A stretch of 64,000 nt of DNA, from positions 1,674,001-1,738,000 of the forward strand of contig CAVYGO010000003.1 in assembly GCA_963768085.1 (NCBI GenBank), written 5' to 3'. A model generated the notes under the pieces. That model saw nothing but the letters and a program-made list of their open reading frames with translations, did not search any database and was not told where the DNA came from. This DNA comes from Pukyongia sp963768085 (GTDB lineage Bacteria > Bacteroidota > Bacteroidia > Flavobacteriales > Flavobacteriaceae). Both the position numbers and the translations under genes were made by a program. Position 1 is the stretch's first letter. Each line of letters opens with the position of its first letter. This document shows positions 61,081 through 64,000 of this stretch, piece by piece.

Positions 61081-62412
61081 TTATAATAATCCGCGAGCTT
61101 TTATTTCAAGATACTTATTGATAGTGTTCACGGTGAGGTCCTCAGGAGCCGTAAGTACGGTTTGTATCCCTCTTTGCTGAAGTTCCAGCACCATTACTTT
61201 TTTATCAAACTCGAACTGTCTGGCGATTGTCTGGTCTACAATATTGGGAACTGTTTCCGCTTCATCTTCTATCAGTTGCTTTAATTCGGTGTTTTCAAAA
61301 AAGATGACCACCAACACATGCTTTTTAGCGATGGCCTGTAAATATGGCATTTGACGGTGTAAGGACGAAATATGCTCAAAATTAGTGTATAGAAGTAACA
61401 GACTGCGCTGTGTAATATTTTGCTTAACAAAGGCCTGTAGCTTTCCGAAACTGGAATCGAGGAATTTAGTATCTACATTGTAAAGTGACTCCAGGATGCT
61501 GTTCAGGTGAGTTTTTTTTGCTTTTGCGGGTAAGAAATTCCCAATGCTATCGGAAAAATCCAGTGAGCCCACTTTATCTCCTTTCTTCAAGGCAATATTG
61601 GAGAAGGCAAGGGAACTATTAATGGCATAATCTACCAGCTTCAATTCGTTAAATGGCATCTTCATAATTCGACTGGTATCAATGACGGAATACACTGGTT
61701 GCATTTTTTCATCCTGATACTGGTTTACCATTAACTGGGCGTGTTTCGCAGTGGCTTTCCAGTTCACCGTTCGGACGTCATCGCCAAGAACATATTCCTT
61801 AATCTGCTCAAATTCCATGGTGTGACCTATACGACGGATCTTCTTAAGTCCTGCATACGACAATCGATGATCTATCGCCATGAAATCGTATTTCCTCATC
61901 TGAATAAAGGAAGGATATACTTTAACCATTTGTTCGTTATTGAACGTATATCTCCGGCGTACCAGACGAATAACCGAACTCACAAAACAATTCAAATTAC
62001 CGAAAAAATATTCTCCTCGTTCCACAGGGCGTACGTTGTATTGCAAGGTTTTACTTTGTTTTCCGGCGATTTTGGTCTCTTGAAAGAAATCCCTTTTTTG
62101 AAACTGTACCGGTAATTCATCGATGAGATCTACCCGGATATTGAATCCATAGTGATTCTTTAATTGAACAACAACCTCATTCTCGTCACTGTTCGAGAAT
62201 TTCTCCGGTAATATCCTGCTTCCGGCCAATCCGTTCCCACTGTATAACATTGCGATTTCCATCAACATCAACAGGGCCAATCCCAGGATGAGAAGCCATA
62301 CAATACCGTAAATGGGAGTTGCCCAATAGGAAAACAGGAAAAGGACCACGATCACCGACAGGATGTAAAAGAATCTCGAAGTGAGATAAAAGGATTTCAG
62401 GAATTTTATCAC
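61081..62412 (-). CDS. DUF58-domain protein of the MoxR cluster
   Basis: A 443-residue protein with two N-terminal membrane segments (about 12-52), a beta-sandwich region, and the DUF58 signature YVLGDDVRTVNWKATAKH (about 208-225) leading into a von Willebrand A-like fold (VYSVIDTSRIM). It is partnered with the MoxR ATPase (1-bp overlap). Such pairs assemble or activate envelope protein complexes; the exact client is unknown. Confidence 0.9.
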   Translation of the reverse strand: MIKFLKSFYLTSRFFYILSVIVVLFLFSYWATPIYGIVWLLILGLALLMLMEIAMLYSGNGLAGSRILPEKFSNSDENEVVVQLKNHYGFNIRVDLIDELPVQFQKRDFFQETKIAGKQSKTLQYNVRPVERGEYFFGNLNCFVSSVIRLVRRRYTFNNEQMVKVYPSFIQMRKYDFMAIDHRLSYAGLKKIRRIGHTMEFEQIKEYVLGDDVRTVNWKATAKHAQLMVNQYQDEKMQPVYSVIDTSRIMKMPFNELKLVDYAINSSLAFSNIALKKGDKVGSLDFSDSIGNFLPAKAKKTHLNSILESLYNVDTKFLDSSFGKLQAFVKQNITQRSLLLLYTNFEHISSLHRQMPYLQAIAKKHVLVVIFFENTELKQLIEDEAETVPNIVDQTIARQFEFDKKVMVLELQQRGIQTVLTAPEDLTVNTINKYLEIKARGLL

Positions 62413-63410
62413 TACCTCGGAATTTCAATGGATTGTGAGATCATATCTATTACGGCTTCGGGTGCCATACCTTCCATTTCCCTTTCCGGAGAAAGAATAA
62501 TTCGATGACGTAATACCGGCGCCAGCGATTTTTTAACATCATCCGGCGTGACGAAATCGCGTCCGTTCAGTGCGGCGAAAGCTTTGGATGCATTCATAAT
62601 AGCAATTGAAGCCCTTGGCGATCCGCCCAAATACAAGTGCGGATGATTCCTGGTCTTATCGACTATTTGAGCAATATAACTAAAGATTTTATCCTCGATT
62701 AGGATACTTTGTACCTGCTCACGGAACGTTCTCAAATCTGCCGGAGTAAGTACCCCGCTTATCAGTGTTTCTGGCGCTGTTAGTTTACGATCATGGTGTG
62801 TTTTCAATATATCCACTTCATTATCCAGAGTAGGGTAGCCTACTCGGATCTTGAACAGGAAACGATCCAGTTGTGCTTCAGGAAGGGGATAGGTTCCTTC
62901 TTGTTCAATCGGGTTTTGAGTAGCCAGCACCATAAACGGATAATCCATGTCATATGTATGGCCATCCATAGTGATCTGTCGTTCTTCCATCACTTCAAAT
63001 AAGGCCGCCTGTGTTTTTGCCGGAGCACGGTTTATTTCATCGATCAGTATGATATTCGAGAAAATGGGCCCTTTTTTAAATTCAAATTCCGACTCTTTCA
63101 TATTTAATACCGATGTACCCAGCACATCGCTCGGCATAAGATCCGGAGTGAATTGTATCCTGCTGAAGTCCGTCTTCAGCGTTTTCGCGAATAATTTAGC
63201 AGTAATAGTCTTCGCAATTCCCGGAACACCTTCAATAAGTACATGACCGTTTGCCAGTAGACTCACGATCAGGAGTTCGATAAAATCTTCCTGCCCGATT
63301 ATTACCTTATTGAGTTGTGACTTGATTTCAGCAACGGAATTTTTTAATGCTTCCAGTGGGATTCTGCTGTTAAAATGAAGTTCATTATTATTTTCTTCAG
63401 GATTTTCCAT
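62412..63410 (-). CDS. MoxR-family AAA+ ATPase
   Basis: A 332-residue AAA+ chaperone-like ATPase with Walker A LIEGVPGIAKTITAKL, Walker B NIILIDEINRAPAKTQAAL, sensor region FMVLATQNPIEQEGTYPLPE and arginine-rich lid LYLGGSPRASIAIMNASKAF. It overlaps the upstream DUF4350 gene by 14 bp and DUF58 by 1 bp. Confidence 0.95.
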   Translation of the reverse strand: MENPEENNNELHFNSRIPLEALKNSVAEIKSQLNKVIIGQEDFIELLIVSLLANGHVLIEGVPGIAKTITAKLFAKTLKTDFSRIQFTPDLMPSDVLGTSVLNMKESEFEFKKGPIFSNIILIDEINRAPAKTQAALFEVMEERQITMDGHTYDMDYPFMVLATQNPIEQEGTYPLPEAQLDRFLFKIRVGYPTLDNEVDILKTHHDRKLTAPETLISGVLTPADLRTFREQVQSILIEDKIFSYIAQIVDKTRNHPHLYLGGSPRASIAIMNASKAFAALNGRDFVTPDDVKKSLAPVLRHRIILSPEREMEGMAPEAVIDMISQSIEIPR

Positions 63411-64000
63411 CTAGCTTATTTTTAAATGTTTCAATTTTATTATGTAATTCTTTCAGCTCTTGTTTACTAATAGTTGGCTGATTATCGACCTTTTCAATAT
63501 GAATGAACAATTCTTTGGTATCCTCGAATGTATTTCCGCTTCGGGACGCCACGGTGTTAAAGAATTTGCTGTTGATGAGATTGGTTGGTATTCGGTAATG
63601 CGTACGAATGTAGTCCATGAATAGAGCGATCTGTTTCCTGGCCACATCATGATATTCTTTCCTGTCCAGGTACATTCCGGCTATCGTACGTGTATATTCG
63701 TAGGTCTGATTTTTAAGAGGTTTCACTATTGGGATACTTCGTTGCTTGCGCTTTCCTTCAAATATCACATAGAGGAACGCCCCGATCAGGACGAAATAGT
63801 AGGACCATTTTAGATACTTGTTATTCAAAAGAATATACAAGGGTGAAAGATTTACCGATTTGCCCGATTTATAGTGATTATCGTAATACAGTATCGTCTC
63901 ATTGTTTATATAGGCCAACACATTTTCTGTATGTTCGCTGTAATTTTTCCACAATAGAAAATAGTTAGAAAAGATCTCTGGTTGCGCATGCAGGTATATT
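63397..64000 (-). CDS. DUF4350-domain protein, N-terminus beyond the window
   Basis: The frame is open to the right edge (upstream residues read IYLHAQPEIFSNYFLLW), so this is the C-terminal 200 residues. One membrane segment (YYFVLIGAFLYVIFEG) separates a periplasmic part from a cytoplasmic helical tail. The layout fits the DUF4350 partner of MoxR-DUF58 clusters. Its stop overlaps the MoxR gene. Confidence 0.8.
   Translation of the reverse strand, partial: IYLHAQPEIFSNYFLLWKNYSEHTENVLAYINNETILYYDNHYKSGKSVNLSPLYILLNNKYLKWSYYFVLIGAFLYVIFEGKRKQRSIPIVKPLKNQTYEYTRTIAGMYLDRKEYHDVARKQIALFMDYIRTHYRIPTNLINSKFFNTVASRSGNTFEDTKELFIHIEKVDNQPTISKQELKELHNKIETFKNKLDGKS

Overview
The window looks like chromosomal DNA of a marine-type Flavobacteriaceae bacterium (phylum Bacteroidota). 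The evidence is the gene families (methylmalonyl-CoA mutase MutAB, DUF4421, DUF2807, DUF4870, DUF4350, OxyR, batA-type MoxR/DUF58), the lack of Shine-Dalgarno sequences, and promoters with the Bacteroidota -7 box TAnnTTTG. No phage, integrase or insertion sequence was seen.

Layout. 1-6.4 kb: a leftward operon udk - divIC/ftsB-like - mutA - mutB - GNAT - SDR. 6.4-11 kb: a PQQ-type sugar dehydrogenase lipoprotein, tRNA-Pro(UGG) followed by an 84-bp tandem array, and two outer-membrane proteins, one a PagL-type lipid A deacylase. 11-22.9 kb: a complete NAD-linked [NiFe]-hydrogenase locus (hypA-hoxF-hoxUY-hoxH-protease-hypB-hypC leftward, hypF-hypD-hypE rightward, plus a nickel permease). 23-30.5 kb: FadL porin, a sulfur module (SQR-like flavoprotein, TusE, DsrE), LpxR-type deacylase, a second 84-bp array beside tRNA-Pro(GGG), a DUF4239 protein and a TauE permease. 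30.4-34.2 kb: a MacAB-like ABC exporter and upp. 34.3-53.4 kb: a stress island with hpf, seven universal stress proteins, a PAS histidine kinase, a response regulator fused to a CRP/FNR-type activator, an ATP-cone nuclease, a beta-CASP metallo-hydrolase, Hsp20 and a D-lactate-dehydrogenase-like enzyme. A deoD-deoC-trx operon sits within it. 53.5-64 kb: trxB, a PadR/PspC/DUF2807 envelope operon, oxyR, DUF2141, DoxX and the start of a MoxR-DUF58-DUF4350 cluster.

Main discovery. Fourteen dyads of the form TGA(T/C)-N4-(A/G)TCA lie in intergenic regions. In 14 of the 15 promoters assigned to them, a -7-like box begins exactly 29.5 bp from the dyad centre, which places the dyad at -41.5, the class II activator position of CRP/FNR proteins. 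The promoters serve hoxF, fadL, sqr, tauE, the ABC exporter, upp, a DUF6544-like gene, hpf-usp, a TerB-like gene, four usp units, hsp20 and another usp. The fifteenth, one base off, serves the histidine kinase/response-regulator-CRP operon itself. I infer one regulon for energy or oxygen limitation, built like the mycobacterial DosR dormancy regulon but run by a fused response-regulator/CRP protein.

Second discovery. Both tRNA-Pro genes are followed, in the same orientation, by related 84-bp tandem repeats that can fold into hairpins.

Caution. mutA, hypC, fadL, dsrE and tauE are broken by eight one-base homopolymer length changes (seven gains, one loss), all in the first 31 kb. This looks like sequencing or assembly error rather than gene decay.
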